Below are positions 43,671 through 52,285 of a DNA stretch of 64,000 nt, one piece after another. The DNA comes from Streptomyces rimosus (GTDB lineage: Bacteria; Actinomycetota; Actinomycetes; Streptomycetales; Streptomycetaceae). The position numbers and the translations under genes were made by a program. A model generated the notes under the pieces. That model was not told the DNA's origin, searched no databases, and worked only from the letters and a program-made list of their open reading frames with translations. Each line of letters begins with the position of its first letter. Positions within the stretch are counted from its first letter, which is position 1. The stretch covers positions 3,844,001-3,908,000 of the forward strand of contig NZ_CP023688.1 in assembly GCF_008704655.1 (NCBI RefSeq), written 5' to 3'.

Positions 43671-44105
43671 TCACTGCTCGCCGACGGGTGGCTGCCTGGC
43701 CAGGAACTCGGCGAACGCCGCCGCCTGCTCCGGGTCCATGTACTCCTGCCGCCCGAAGGTCGCCTGCTGCTCCAGCCAACTGAGCCACCCGGCAGGACGC
43801 AACTCGGCCACCACCGCCCGCCCGCGGGTGAACGTCATACGCTCGCCGTCCGCGTGCACGTATCGCACGTACGGGCCGTGCCGCACCGGCCCGGGCGGCC
43901 GTTCCCGGGCCGCATCCGGCAGCGGTATAGGGGCGCCGAGGAACCGCTGCGCCCAGTGCCCCAACTCGGCCAGCTCGGCCGCCGGGAGCAGCACGCTGTG
44001 CGGTTGGCCGTCCTGAGTGAGGAGCACGCGCTCTCCGTTCTGCTCTACGTGAGCAACCAGGTGACCGAAGTCCTCGACGGCGTCCCGCAGTTCGACGCTC
44101 CTCAT
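43671..44105 (-). CDS. Phd/YefM-like antitoxin-type protein, no adjacent toxin
   Basis: A 144-residue protein. The first 50 residues (VELRDAVEDFGHLVAHVEQNGERVLLTQDGQPHSVLLPAAELAEL) have the Phd/YefM DNA-binding pattern. The remaining about 90 residues are not typical for an antitoxin and end with an Ala/Glu helix. No toxin ORF lies next to it on either side. No ribosome site precedes ATG 44105; TAATCT eight bases upstream may be a -10 box. It may act as a stand-alone regulator. Confidence 0.72.
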   Translation of the reverse strand: MRSVELRDAVEDFGHLVAHVEQNGERVLLTQDGQPHSVLLPAAELAELGHWAQRFLGAPIPLPDAARERPPGPVRHGPYVRYVHADGERMTFTRGRAVVAELRPAGWLSWLEQQATFGRQEYMDPEQAAAFAEFLARQPPVGEQ

Positions 44106-44328
44106 GAGGGGCGAGATTACTGGTCGCTGATGCCACGGGGAGGCGGAGGCGCCCTGCGGGGGGTGCCCTTGGATACACCCCTCCCGGTGAGGGCGTTCCC
44201 CTGGTGGGTGCACCTTTCTACTGAGGGCACCCCCTACCAAATCGGGCGGCTGGCCCCAGCGCGCAGCCATGGGCACGCGGGCCATGATCCATCCCAAGCC
44301 ACCACAAACAAGCGCAGGGACGGACATC

Positions 44329-45789
44329 ATGGCCAAGCACCGTAACCGCATCAGCCGACGGAGACTCCTGACGACGGCAGCGGTGATCACGCTGGGAGCG
44401 GCGGCCCTCTCCCCCGTTACGGCTCAGGCGTCCCAGGCAGCTCCCGCACCGTCGGCGTCGGCGTCGGCGGCCTCAACGGGCCGGGCCGCTCCCGTTTACG
44501 GGGACCAGAGCCCCGTCCGCGCCCTGGAGCAGGCAGCCCACCCGCTCCGCTCAACCGATCCCGGCCGGAACACGACCGATCTGCGCGCCCTCTCCTCAAT
44601 GATCGGCAACGCCAAGGTGGTGGGGCTCGGCGAAGCCACCCACGGCTCCCACGAGTTCTTCACCTTGAAGGAACGCCTTTTCCGCCACTTGGTCGAGGAG
44701 AAAGGCTTCACCACCTTCGCCCTGGAGCTGAGCTGGTCCGCCGGTCTCGAAATAGACGAGTACCTGCAGACCGGCAAGGGCGACGCCCGCCGGATCGCCA
44801 AGCGGGCGCTGGCCAACTCGCCCTGGGACCGCGAGGAATTCGTCAGCCTCATCACGTGGATGCGCGACTACAACCGCCGCCACCCCCACCGCACCGTCCA
44901 CTTCATGGGCGACGACCTCGGCGCCCCGTCGATCAACGACGCCTTCTTCGCCCGGGTGACCGGCTACGTACAGCGCACCCACCCGGAGTCGCTGCCAAGG
45001 CTCAACGAGCTGTACGCCGGACTGCGCCCGATCGACGATGTCTTCGCCTACTTCCGCAAGCCGATGGCGGAACGACAGCGACTGGCCGACAGAGCACAGC
45101 AGGCCCTGGAACTGATCACCAACCGCAAGGACTCCGGGGCCGGGACCGAAAGCGGAGCCGGGGCCGGGGCCAGGGCCGGCACCTCGAGCGGCGGCGACGC
45201 GTACGCCTGGGCCGTGCAGAACGCCCAGTTCATCGCCCAGACCACCAAGTTCCTCACCATGGACATCAACGACCCCGCCTCGGTCACCGCCGCCCAGCGC
45301 TTCCGCGACGAGGTGATGGCCCGGAACGTCACCTGGTGGCAGCGGCGTACCGGCCACAAGATCCTTCTCTCCGCACAGAACGACCACGTCGGCTACGCCG
45401 CCGGCGACCCCGAGCTGTACCCCAAGACGCAGGGCTCGTTCCTGCGCGACCTGATGGGCGGGAACTACCTCCCCATCGGCTTCACCTTCTACCAGGGCTC
45501 CTTCCTGTCGAAGGACGCCGCCCTCGCCGGCGACTGGAAAGAATTCACCGTGGGCACCCCGAAGCCCACCACGAACGAGTACGTCCTCGACAAGGTCCGC
45601 CACCGGAACTTCTACCTCGACGTACGCCACGCCCCGCTGGCCGCCCGCACCTGGCTGAACACCACCCGCCCCACACGCAACATCGGCACCGAATTCCCCC
45701 ACCCGGACGCCCGCGTAGCGATCGCCCGCTCCTTCGATGTCCTCATCCACCTCCACGAGGTCACCGCGGCCACAAAGACAAAGCCGTAA
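44329..45789 (+). CDS. Secreted erythromycin-esterase family protein (Tat substrate)
   Basis: A 486-residue protein with a twin-arginine signal: NRISRRRLLTTAAVITLGAAALSP then AQASQA. The mature part is EreA/EreB type: GLGEATHGSHEFFTLKERLF near residue 100, FALELSWSAGLEID, and SAQNDHVGYA for the later catalytic His. Ere enzymes hydrolyse macrolide lactones inside the cell; export of this homologue suggests another ester substrate. A Gly/Ala/Ser insertion (about 270-290) interrupts the helical region. ATG 44329. Confidence 0.88.
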   Translation: MAKHRNRISRRRLLTTAAVITLGAAALSPVTAQASQAAPAPSASASAASTGRAAPVYGDQSPVRALEQAAHPLRSTDPGRNTTDLRALSSMIGNAKVVGLGEATHGSHEFFTLKERLFRHLVEEKGFTTFALELSWSAGLEIDEYLQTGKGDARRIAKRALANSPWDREEFVSLITWMRDYNRRHPHRTVHFMGDDLGAPSINDAFFARVTGYVQRTHPESLPRLNELYAGLRPIDDVFAYFRKPMAERQRLADRAQQALELITNRKDSGAGTESGAGAGARAGTSSGGDAYAWAVQNAQFIAQTTKFLTMDINDPASVTAAQRFRDEVMARNVTWWQRRTGHKILLSAQNDHVGYAAGDPELYPKTQGSFLRDLMGGNYLPIGFTFYQGSFLSKDAALAGDWKEFTVGTPKPTTNEYVLDKVRHRNFYLDVRHAPLAARTWLNTTRPTRNIGTEFPHPDARVAIARSFDVLIHLHEVTAATKTKP

Positions 45790-46332
45790 CACGCGTTCCC
45801 GGCCCCTCCCGCGACCCGATCCCCAGCTTCAAGCAGCCGCGCCGGGCACCCCGGCCACGCGGTATCCGGCGCGCGCCTCCGCCGTCCCCGGCGCCTCCGC
45901 CGCCCCCGGCACTTCCGCCCCTCCCCACCTCAGCGCTCTCCCGACGTCGGCGCCCGCCCCATCACGATCTTGCGCAGCCTCTCCGCGAGCCTCTCCACGG
46001 GCCTTCCCGCGGAGAGGCTCGCGGCCCCCGCGACCTCAACCATGCTGCGGTCACCGCGACCCGCGCAGCACCAGCCGAGCGGGTCGTGGCCGACGCCGGG
46101 GGGCGGCACGCGACGCCCCCTCCCCGGCCGCCCCATGGACTTCCGTAAACGACGCTCGTCGACGGCTGGGCCCTCCCGGGACGCAGCGGCAAGGGCACCA
46201 CTGCAGGGACACAGCAGGACGGGCACGGCGGAGGCAACTCTCCCGGACGGCCCTACACCACAACCGACGGGGACCACGCCCCGCCCACCCCCGGGCAGCG
46301 CCACCGCCTCACCACCCCGCCTCCTCACCCCC
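45790..46332. other. 543-bp intergenic region without a recognisable gene
   Basis: Pro/Arg-type shadow frames occur on both strands, none with a recognisable motif. A perfect 12-bp inverted repeat, GCGAGCCTCTCC (45985-45996) with GGAGAGGCTCGC (46011-46022), is the only clear structure and could end transcription of either convergent gene. Confidence 0.5.
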
Positions 46333-47685
46333 TCACAGCTCGTCCAGATCCACCGCCTCGGCCATCGCGCGGTACCCCGCGTCGCTCGGGTGGAGGTGGT
46401 CGCCCGAGTCGTAGGCCGGGGCGAGGCGGTCGTGGTCGGACGGGTCGGACAGGGCCCGGTCCAGGTCGACCACCTCGTCGTACTCACCGGAGGTGCGTAT
46501 CCAGGCGTTGAGCGCGTCGCGCTTGGTTTCGCCGCGCTCGGAGTAGTAAGCGGCGCCCTTGAACGGCGTGACCGTCGCGCCGATCGCCTTCACCCCGGCC
46601 GCGTGCGCCTGGCGGATCAACGAACGGTGCGCCTGGATGAGTTGGGCGACCGACACATCAGGGGCCGAGCCATCGGGCCAGTTCGGCGAGGCGCTGGCGC
46701 CGATGTCGTTGATCCCCTCCAGCACGATGACCGAGCCCACGTTGGGCTCACCGAGTACGTCGTGCCGGAAGCGGGCCACGCCCTTCTCCCCGGCCCAGGA
46801 CGAGTCCGCGGTGATCCGGTTGCCGCCGATGCCCTGGTTGAGCACCCCGCGCGGGCGTCCGGTGGCCGCGAAGCGTTCGGCGAGCGCGTCCGGGTAGCGG
46901 CGGTTCGCGCCGGTGGTGGAGCCGTAGCCGTCGGTGATGGAGTCGCCGAAGGCCACCACCGCCTTCCGGCGCGCGTCGTCCTTGCCGCCGGAAACCTCGA
47001 CGCCGGTCAGGTAGTACCAGGACTCGGACTTCTCCGTGAAGGCCGCCGCGCCGGTGTCCGACCGGTGGTCGCCCTTCGCGCGGTAGGTCGTGGTCAAGGC
47101 TGTCTGGTGGAAGGTGGCCGGTCCGGTCGGCCCGGCCAGGTACAGCGTCACGGTCAGTGACTCCAGCGCACGGACCTTCATCGGCAGCCCATCGCTGCGC
47201 ACCTCGCCACCCGCCGGCACGGTCACCGACCGGTGCCCCCCGAAGAGCAGGTCCCGCACGGAACCGTCCTGCACCGACGCCCCCTTGCCCGCACGGGCGA
47301 TGGTCGCGCCGGTCACCTTCAGCGGCGTACGGCCGTAGCGGTTGGACAGCTCGATACGGGCCTTGGTGCCGCCCGTGCTGACCCGGACCACCTGCCGGAC
47401 CGTGTGATCGGTGAAGCCCGCCACCGACCAGTTGGGCATCAGCGCGTGCGGCGCCTGCGGCGAGGTCGCCCAGGCGCCGCGCCACCGCTGCCCACAGCCG
47501 CGATCACCGGGCGAGGCGCTGTTCTTCCCCGCGGCCTCCCCCGCGCCCGCGGCCCCTTCCGTCGGTGCCGGCGCCGACGCGGCCATGGCGGCCGCGCCCC
47601 GTTCCGTACCGATCACCGGCAGCGTCACCAGCGCCGCGGCGGCGAACAGCGCGACGCCCGAGCGTCTGGCCTTGGTACCTGACAT
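46333..47685 (-). CDS. Secreted SGNH/GDSL hydrolase
   Basis: A 450-residue exported esterase/lipase-like protein. A Sec-type signal occupies about 1-35 (RRSGVALFAAAALVTLPVIG). An N-terminal beta-rich module (about 65-240) precedes the SGNH domain: block I VAFGDSITDGYGST with the nucleophile Ser, block II GGNRI, block III GINDIG, block V DHLHPSDAGY with catalytic Asp and His. ATG 47685 with GGTGGGG six bases upstream was chosen over ATG 47691. It is divergent from a hypothetical gene across a repeat-filled gap. Confidence 0.9.
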   Translation of the reverse strand: MSGTKARRSGVALFAAAALVTLPVIGTERGAAAMAASAPAPTEGAAGAGEAAGKNSASPGDRGCGQRWRGAWATSPQAPHALMPNWSVAGFTDHTVRQVVRVSTGGTKARIELSNRYGRTPLKVTGATIARAGKGASVQDGSVRDLLFGGHRSVTVPAGGEVRSDGLPMKVRALESLTVTLYLAGPTGPATFHQTALTTTYRAKGDHRSDTGAAAFTEKSESWYYLTGVEVSGGKDDARRKAVVAFGDSITDGYGSTTGANRRYPDALAERFAATGRPRGVLNQGIGGNRITADSSWAGEKGVARFRHDVLGEPNVGSVIVLEGINDIGASASPNWPDGSAPDVSVAQLIQAHRSLIRQAHAAGVKAIGATVTPFKGAAYYSERGETKRDALNAWIRTSGEYDEVVDLDRALSDPSDHDRLAPAYDSGDHLHPSDAGYRAMAEAVDLDEL

Positions 47686-47716
47686 GATCATCCCCACCCT
47701 CTGACTGACCGGATGC

Positions 47717-47938
47717 GTTGATCCGGATTGGTTGTTCCGGGTTGGTTGCTCCGGGTTGGTTGTTCCGGCTTCGTTGATCCTGGTTCGTTGGCCCTGCTTC
47801 GTCGATCTGCTGCGTCGATCTGCTGCGTCGATCCGGGCTCGTGACGCCGGTTGGCTTCCTCGGCCCGGGCTCATTGCTCCTGTTGAGTTGGTTGGTCCGG
47901 GCTCGTCGCCCCGGACCCGTTGGCCCGAGTCGTTACGC
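47717..47938. repeat. Imperfect tandem array of 14-bp (and 13-bp) units
   Basis: Units of pattern GTTGTTCCGGGTTG begin at 47717, 47731, 47745, 47759, 47773 and 47787. Two 13-bp variants follow (47801, 47814), then another 14-mer (47827) and decayed copies to about 47938. It fills the divergent gap upstream of the SGNH hydrolase. Confidence 0.85.
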
Positions 47939-48028
47939 AGGCGCCGTGCCCCCTGCCGACGACACCCCGGGCGGCTGTGCCGACCGCGGCGGCGCGGACG
48001 AACGTACGAACGTGACACCATCGAGGAC

Positions 48029-48526
48029 GTGATCGACCTCGGCTACTCCCTTTCCCGCCGTTTTCCGGACCCGCCGCAAACGGACTACCGCACCGCGGAC
48101 GTACGGGCCCTGCGCCATGACCTCTTCTGCGGCGACGTCTACCTGGCCGACACCAAGGAGGACCGTGAGGTCTCGACCGCCTGGGGCTGGGTGCCGGTGC
48201 TGGATTTCGCCTGGGCCCTGTGCGACATCGTGGAACGGATCGACCGTGATCCGCTCGGCAACCGCGCCGCGCAGCCGCAGTACGCCGAGCTGGATTTCAC
48301 CGAATCGGCGGACCGGATGTACTTCGAGCGCCGCTTCGGCTGGGTGGACGTCGACTCCGACTGGATGCCGGCCGACGAGGCCCCGCTCACCTTCCAGCAC
48401 TCCGAGCTGCGCCGCGAGGCCCGCGACTTCCTGCACGACCTGATCGCCGACCTTACCGACCTGCACGACGGGCTCGCCGACAACCCGGCCGTATGGGACC
48501 TCCAGGCCCGCTTCCCTCGCGTATGA
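48029..48526 (+). CDS. Conserved hypothetical protein
   Basis: A 165-residue acidic, Trp-rich soluble protein (WGWVPVLDFAWALCDIVERIDRD; RRFGWVDVDSDWMPADE; DLHDGLADNPAVWDL). No motif that I can assign to a function. GTG 48029 was used because the sequence becomes protein-like from VIDLGYSLSRR; GAGG lies three bases upstream, rather close. The following pentapeptide-repeat gene is convergent. Confidence 0.68.
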   Translation: MIDLGYSLSRRFPDPPQTDYRTADVRALRHDLFCGDVYLADTKEDREVSTAWGWVPVLDFAWALCDIVERIDRDPLGNRAAQPQYAELDFTESADRMYFERRFGWVDVDSDWMPADEAPLTFQHSELRREARDFLHDLIADLTDLHDGLADNPAVWDLQARFPRV

Positions 48527-48601
48527 GCGGCGCCGGCCCGATCGCGGCCGCTCGTACGGGCGACCCCACCCCGCCCCACGCTCCTGTCCCCGCCCGTACC
48601 G

Positions 48602-49447
48602 TCATTCCACCCGCACCCCCATCTCCGCCGCGAACGCCGGAGCAAGATCCATCAGCTGGGCCGGGCTGATCACCGCGCCCGACAGCTGGTCGATGCCCCG
48701 CGCGATGTCCAGGCGGGCGACCCCGCGCAGATCGACGTCCCGCATCCGTACGCCGCTGAAGTCCACCCGGGTCAGCGTGCAGTCGTCGAAGCTCACCCGA
48801 TCCAGCTCCGCGCCGGCGAAGTCCGCCTCGACCAGCACACAGCCCTCGAACGCGACGTCCTTCAGCTTCGCCTTGCGCAGATTGAGGAAGTCGACCTTCC
48901 CGCCGCGCACCACGACCCGCTCCAGCACCGCTCCGTGCATCTGAACGCCGCCGAGCCGGGCGTCCAGGACCTCCACGTCGCGTAGCGACACCTGCGAGAG
49001 GTCCGTCCCCACACCGCGCACCCCGTCCAGCACGCTGTCGATGAAGCGCGCCCGGCTCAGAACCGTCTCGTCCAGCGCGCACCGCCGCACCGCGCAGTCC
49101 ATGAACCGGGCCCCGCGCCCCGCCTGCCCCGTCAGATCGGTGTCCGCGAACTCCAGCCCGTCGTAATCCCCCTCGGTCTCCAACTCCGCGTCCGTGTACG
49201 GGCTCAGCTCCGGCAGCCGCACCGACGGCCGCCGTACCTCCTGCACGGCCCGCCCCGTACCTGCCGCCTGCCCCTCCTGCGCGGCGGCCCGCCCCGTACG
49301 CGCCGCTCGCCCCTCCCGTACGGAACGCCCCTCCCCCACCGAACGGCCCTCCGCAGCCGCCCGTCCCGGCCGCCCCGCCCCCTCGTCACGCTCCCACACG
49401 CCTGCCCACCGCCTTCCTGCCCGTCCCTGCCGCTTCCGCCCGCGCAC
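48602..49447 (-). CDS. Pentapeptide-repeat protein
   Basis: A 281-residue protein. Residues about 90-255 are a right-handed quadrilateral beta-helix of pentapeptide repeats (A/C-D/x-L/F-x-x), for example VEADFAGAELDRVSFDDCTLTRVDFSGVRMRDVDLRG. The N-terminal about 80 residues are an Arg/Gly/Glu low-complexity tract with EGRSVGEGRSVREGRA copies, so the true start may be later than GTG 49447. Qnr/MfpA proteins share the fold, but no gyrase-related evidence is present here. Confidence 0.8.
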   Translation of the reverse strand: MRGRKRQGRAGRRWAGVWERDEGAGRPGRAAAEGRSVGEGRSVREGRAARTGRAAAQEGQAAGTGRAVQEVRRPSVRLPELSPYTDAELETEGDYDGLEFADTDLTGQAGRGARFMDCAVRRCALDETVLSRARFIDSVLDGVRGVGTDLSQVSLRDVEVLDARLGGVQMHGAVLERVVVRGGKVDFLNLRKAKLKDVAFEGCVLVEADFAGAELDRVSFDDCTLTRVDFSGVRMRDVDLRGVARLDIARGIDQLSGAVISPAQLMDLAPAFAAEMGVRVE

Positions 49448-49580
49448 CGCCGACTGACCCCATCGTGAACCACCCCACTGACAATCGCCCGAATCCAGCC
49501 CCTGACCAGCACAGATGCCCCTGACCCCGCACGCATGTCACAACCGTCGCCACCCCACTCGTCCCATGCACAAGGACCCC

Positions 49581-49650
49581 CAGCCACCCGACCATCAGCC
49601 ACCGACCACCCAGCCACCCGACCGCGCAGCCACCCAGCCGCCCGATCACT
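49581..49650. repeat. Short CAGCCACCCGACC repeats
   Basis: Two exact copies 30 bp apart (49581, 49611) and decayed ones after them, in the 257-bp gap before the FAD oxidoreductase. No gene is seen in the gap. Confidence 0.55.
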
Positions 49651-49704
49651 CAACCGCCCGCGATCCGCCCTCTACCGCTTCACCTCACCCAAGGAGGACC
49701 CACC

Positions 49705-50982
49705 ATGCGACAAGCCACCACGGGACGCCCCACCATCACCGTCATCGGAGGCGGCTTCGCGGGCCTGACCGCGGCCATCTCCTGCGCCGAGGGCGGCGCC
49801 TCGGTCACCCTCTACGAGGCGCACCGTTCGCTGGGCGGCCGGGCCCGTACGGCCGACGGCCCGTACCGTACGAACGAGGGCCCGCACGCCCTCTACAACG
49901 GCGGCCCTCACTGGACCTGGCTCGAACAGCGCGGCCTCCTCAAGCCGCTCGCCCCGCTGCCACCCCTACAGGCCACCCGATTCCGCTTCCACCGCGACGG
50001 CGTGCTGCGCCGCGTCCCTCCGGCGGGTCTGCTCAAGCTGCGCAGGTACAAGAACGCGCCGGTCGACCAGGACTTCTTCAGCTGGGCCGCCTCCCAGGAA
50101 GGCGAGGCGGCAGCACGCGCCGCCGCCCACTACGTCGGCGTCGCGACGTTCCACCACGACCCCGGCATGCTCGCCGCCGCCTTCGTCCAGGAGCGGCTGC
50201 GCCGTACCATCTCGTTCCCGCCCGAGGCGCACTACATCCGGGGCGGCTGGTGCGAGCTGATCGCCCGTATGGCCGAACACGCGCGCCAGTTGGGCGTACG
50301 CATCGAGACCGGCGCACGTGTCGACGCGCTGCCCGAGGACGGCCCGGTGATCGTCGCGACGCACCTCGAATCCGCCCGGGCCCTCCTCAAGGACGATCGC
50401 CTGACCTGGGACAGCGCCCGCACGATGCTGCTCGACGTCGCTCTGCGCTCCCGGCGCGGCGACCTGTTCGCGATCTCCGGCATCGACTTCCCGGGCTGGG
50501 TCGAACGTTTCACCGCTCAGGACCGCTCCCTCGCCCCGCACGGCGAGGAACTCCTCCAGTGCCAGGTCGGCATCGGCCCCGACGAGAACCGCACCGATGG
50601 CATCGCCCGCGCCGAGCGCCTGCTGGACGCCGGTTTCCCGCAGTGGCGCGAGCGCCTGACCTGGCGCCGCGAAGCGCTCTCCCTCGGCCGTACGGGCGCG
50701 GTGGACCTGCCCGGCACCACCTGGCGCGACCGGCCCGCCGTCGAGCGCGGGGACGGCGTCTACCTGGTGGGCGACCAGGTGGCGGCGCCCGGCGTACTCA
50801 GTGAGGTCTCGTTCAGCAGCGCCCTGGAAGCGAGCACGTTGGCGCTCCGTTCCACCAGGGCCGATCGCGCGGCGCCGTACGTACCCACCGGCACCGGCAC
50901 CGGCACCGGCACCAAGTTCAGCACCAGCGACACCACCGAAGCCGACGGCACCGTAACCACCCCGCACTCCAGGGCCTCGTGA
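49705..50982 (+). CDS. FAD-dependent NAD(P)/amine oxidase-like oxidoreductase
   Basis: A 425-residue flavoprotein of the phytoene desaturase/protoporphyrinogen oxidase type. The dinucleotide motif TVIGGGFAGLTAA is followed by YEAHRSLGGRA, and the C-terminal FAD contact GVYLVGDQVAAPGVLSEVSFSSALEA is present. ATG 49705 has AAGGAGGA at 49691-49698. The C-terminal tail holds a Thr-Gly run encoded by a 6-bp microsatellite (50887-50913), which could vary in length. The substrate is unknown. Confidence 0.88.
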   Translation: MRQATTGRPTITVIGGGFAGLTAAISCAEGGASVTLYEAHRSLGGRARTADGPYRTNEGPHALYNGGPHWTWLEQRGLLKPLAPLPPLQATRFRFHRDGVLRRVPPAGLLKLRRYKNAPVDQDFFSWAASQEGEAAARAAAHYVGVATFHHDPGMLAAAFVQERLRRTISFPPEAHYIRGGWCELIARMAEHARQLGVRIETGARVDALPEDGPVIVATHLESARALLKDDRLTWDSARTMLLDVALRSRRGDLFAISGIDFPGWVERFTAQDRSLAPHGEELLQCQVGIGPDENRTDGIARAERLLDAGFPQWRERLTWRREALSLGRTGAVDLPGTTWRDRPAVERGDGVYLVGDQVAAPGVLSEVSFSSALEASTLALRSTRADRAAPYVPTGTGTGTGTKFSTSDTTEADGTVTTPHSRAS

Positions 50983-51027
50983 GCCGGACGTGACGCCCCC
51001 TGAGAGGAGCGTTGACAGCAACCGACC

Positions 51028-51058
51028 TTGACCTCAACCAAAGTTGAGGAACCAGAGT
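51028..51058 (+). promoter_or_regulatory. SoxR-type box and MerR-type promoter
   Basis: TTGACC (51028-51033), 19-bp spacer, CAGAGT (51053-51058). The spacer is filled by the palindrome CCTCAAC-CAAA-GTTGAGG (51032-51049). The long spacer and the CCTCAA/TTGAGG arms are those of SoxR targets in Streptomyces. Confidence 0.75.
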
Positions 51059-51155
51059 GAGGGCCACCGGTCGGGACGGCCACGCCTCTACAGGACCGTC
51101 CTCAGACCGCCGTCCACCAGTACGCCCGCTTTACCGCCCTCCCCTGGAGACCACC

Positions 51156-52154
51156 ATGCACGCGATCCGCCTGCACGCCTTCGGCCCCGCCGAGAACCTC
51201 GTATACGAGCGGACCGAGACACCGCTGCCCGGCCCCGGCCAGGTCCGGATCGCCGTGGCGGCGGCCGGCGTCCACCTGCTCGACACGGCGCTGCGCCAGG
51301 GCGTCGCGGGCGGCCCGGCCCCGCTCCCCGAGCTGCCGACCATCCCCGGCCGGGAGGTCGCGGGCACGGTCGACGCCCTCGGCGAGGGCACCGACCCCGC
51401 GTGGCTGGGCCGCCGGGTCGTCGCCCACCTGGGCATGAACCCGGGCGGCTACGCCGAGCAGGCCGTCGTCCATGCCGAAAAGCTCCACGAGATTCCCGGC
51501 AACCTGGACGAGGCCCAGGCCGTCGCCATGATCGGCACCGGCCGCACCACCATGGGCATCCTCGGCTTCACCGACCTCACCGCCGACGACGTCGCCCTCG
51601 TCCCGGCCGCGGCCGGCGGCATCGGCTCGCTCCTCGTCCAGTACGCGAAGAACGTCGGCGCCACCGTCATCGGCCTCGCGGGCGGCCCGGCCAAGGTCGA
51701 ACGCGTACGGAAGCTGGGCGCCGACCTCGCGGTGGACTACACCAACGCCGGCTGGCCCTCAGTGGTGCGCGCGTTCCTGGCAGTGCGCGCGCTCCCGGGC
51801 GCCACCGTCGTCTTCGACTCCGTGGGCGGCGAACCGGGCCGCGCCGCCGTGGGCCTGCTCGCCCGGGGCGGGCAGCACCTCGTCTTCGGCTGGTCCTCGG
51901 GCGTGCCCCTGGAGTTCGCGGAAGGCGAGCTGGCCGAGCGCGGCATCACCTCCGAATCCGTACTCGGCCCCGTCATGCTGGCCAAAGCAGGCGGCGACAA
52001 CCCGATGCGCACCCTGGAAACCGCGTCGCTCGCCGAAGCAGCAGCGGGCCGCCTTGTACCGGACGTACAGCGCTTCCCGCTCGCGGAAGCGGCAGCGGCA
52101 CACCGGGCACTGGAGACCCGGGGAACGATGGGGAAGGTTGTGCTGATTCCGTAG
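51156..52154 (+). CDS. Zinc-less MDR oxidoreductase (quinone reductase type), probable SoxR target
   Basis: A 332-residue medium-chain reductase: N-terminal MHAIRLHAFGPAENLVYERTETPLPGPGQVRI, cofactor motif VPAAAGGIGSLLVQYAKNVGATVIGLAG, and VVFDSVGGEPGR. Zinc ligands are absent, as in NADPH:quinone reductases. From memory S. coelicolor ecaC (SCO4266) is a SoxR-induced oxidoreductase in the same chromosomal neighbourhood, so this is probably its counterpart. ATG 51156 follows GGAGA; the leader from the predicted promoter is about 90 nt. Confidence 0.9.
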   Translation: MHAIRLHAFGPAENLVYERTETPLPGPGQVRIAVAAAGVHLLDTALRQGVAGGPAPLPELPTIPGREVAGTVDALGEGTDPAWLGRRVVAHLGMNPGGYAEQAVVHAEKLHEIPGNLDEAQAVAMIGTGRTTMGILGFTDLTADDVALVPAAAGGIGSLLVQYAKNVGATVIGLAGGPAKVERVRKLGADLAVDYTNAGWPSVVRAFLAVRALPGATVVFDSVGGEPGRAAVGLLARGGQHLVFGWSSGVPLEFAEGELAERGITSESVLGPVMLAKAGGDNPMRTLETASLAEAAAGRLVPDVQRFPLAEAAAAHRALETRGTMGKVVLIP

Positions 52155-52285
52155 GGGCGGTGGGTGGCGGGGGCCCGGGCGGGAGGATGCGCGTCGCGAG
52201 CGGTGTGTGTCACGAGGGGGAGCATCGCGGGCAGTGTGTGGCAGCCGTTATGCACAGCTGCGCCTCCCCCCCCCGCTGACACCCC

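Noticed and set aside
45930..46487. Minus-strand hypothetical gene upstream of the esterase end
   Set aside because: Low-complexity Arg/Pro/Gly translation overlapping the SGNH hydrolase gene, no motif and no convincing start.
47717..47938. CRISPR array
   Set aside because: Units are 13-14 bp in direct contact with no unique spacers; no cas genes in the window.
48602..49447. Qnr/MfpA-type fluoroquinolone resistance protein
   Set aside because: Pentapeptide repeats alone do not identify gyrase mimicry; length, N-terminal tract and context give no support.
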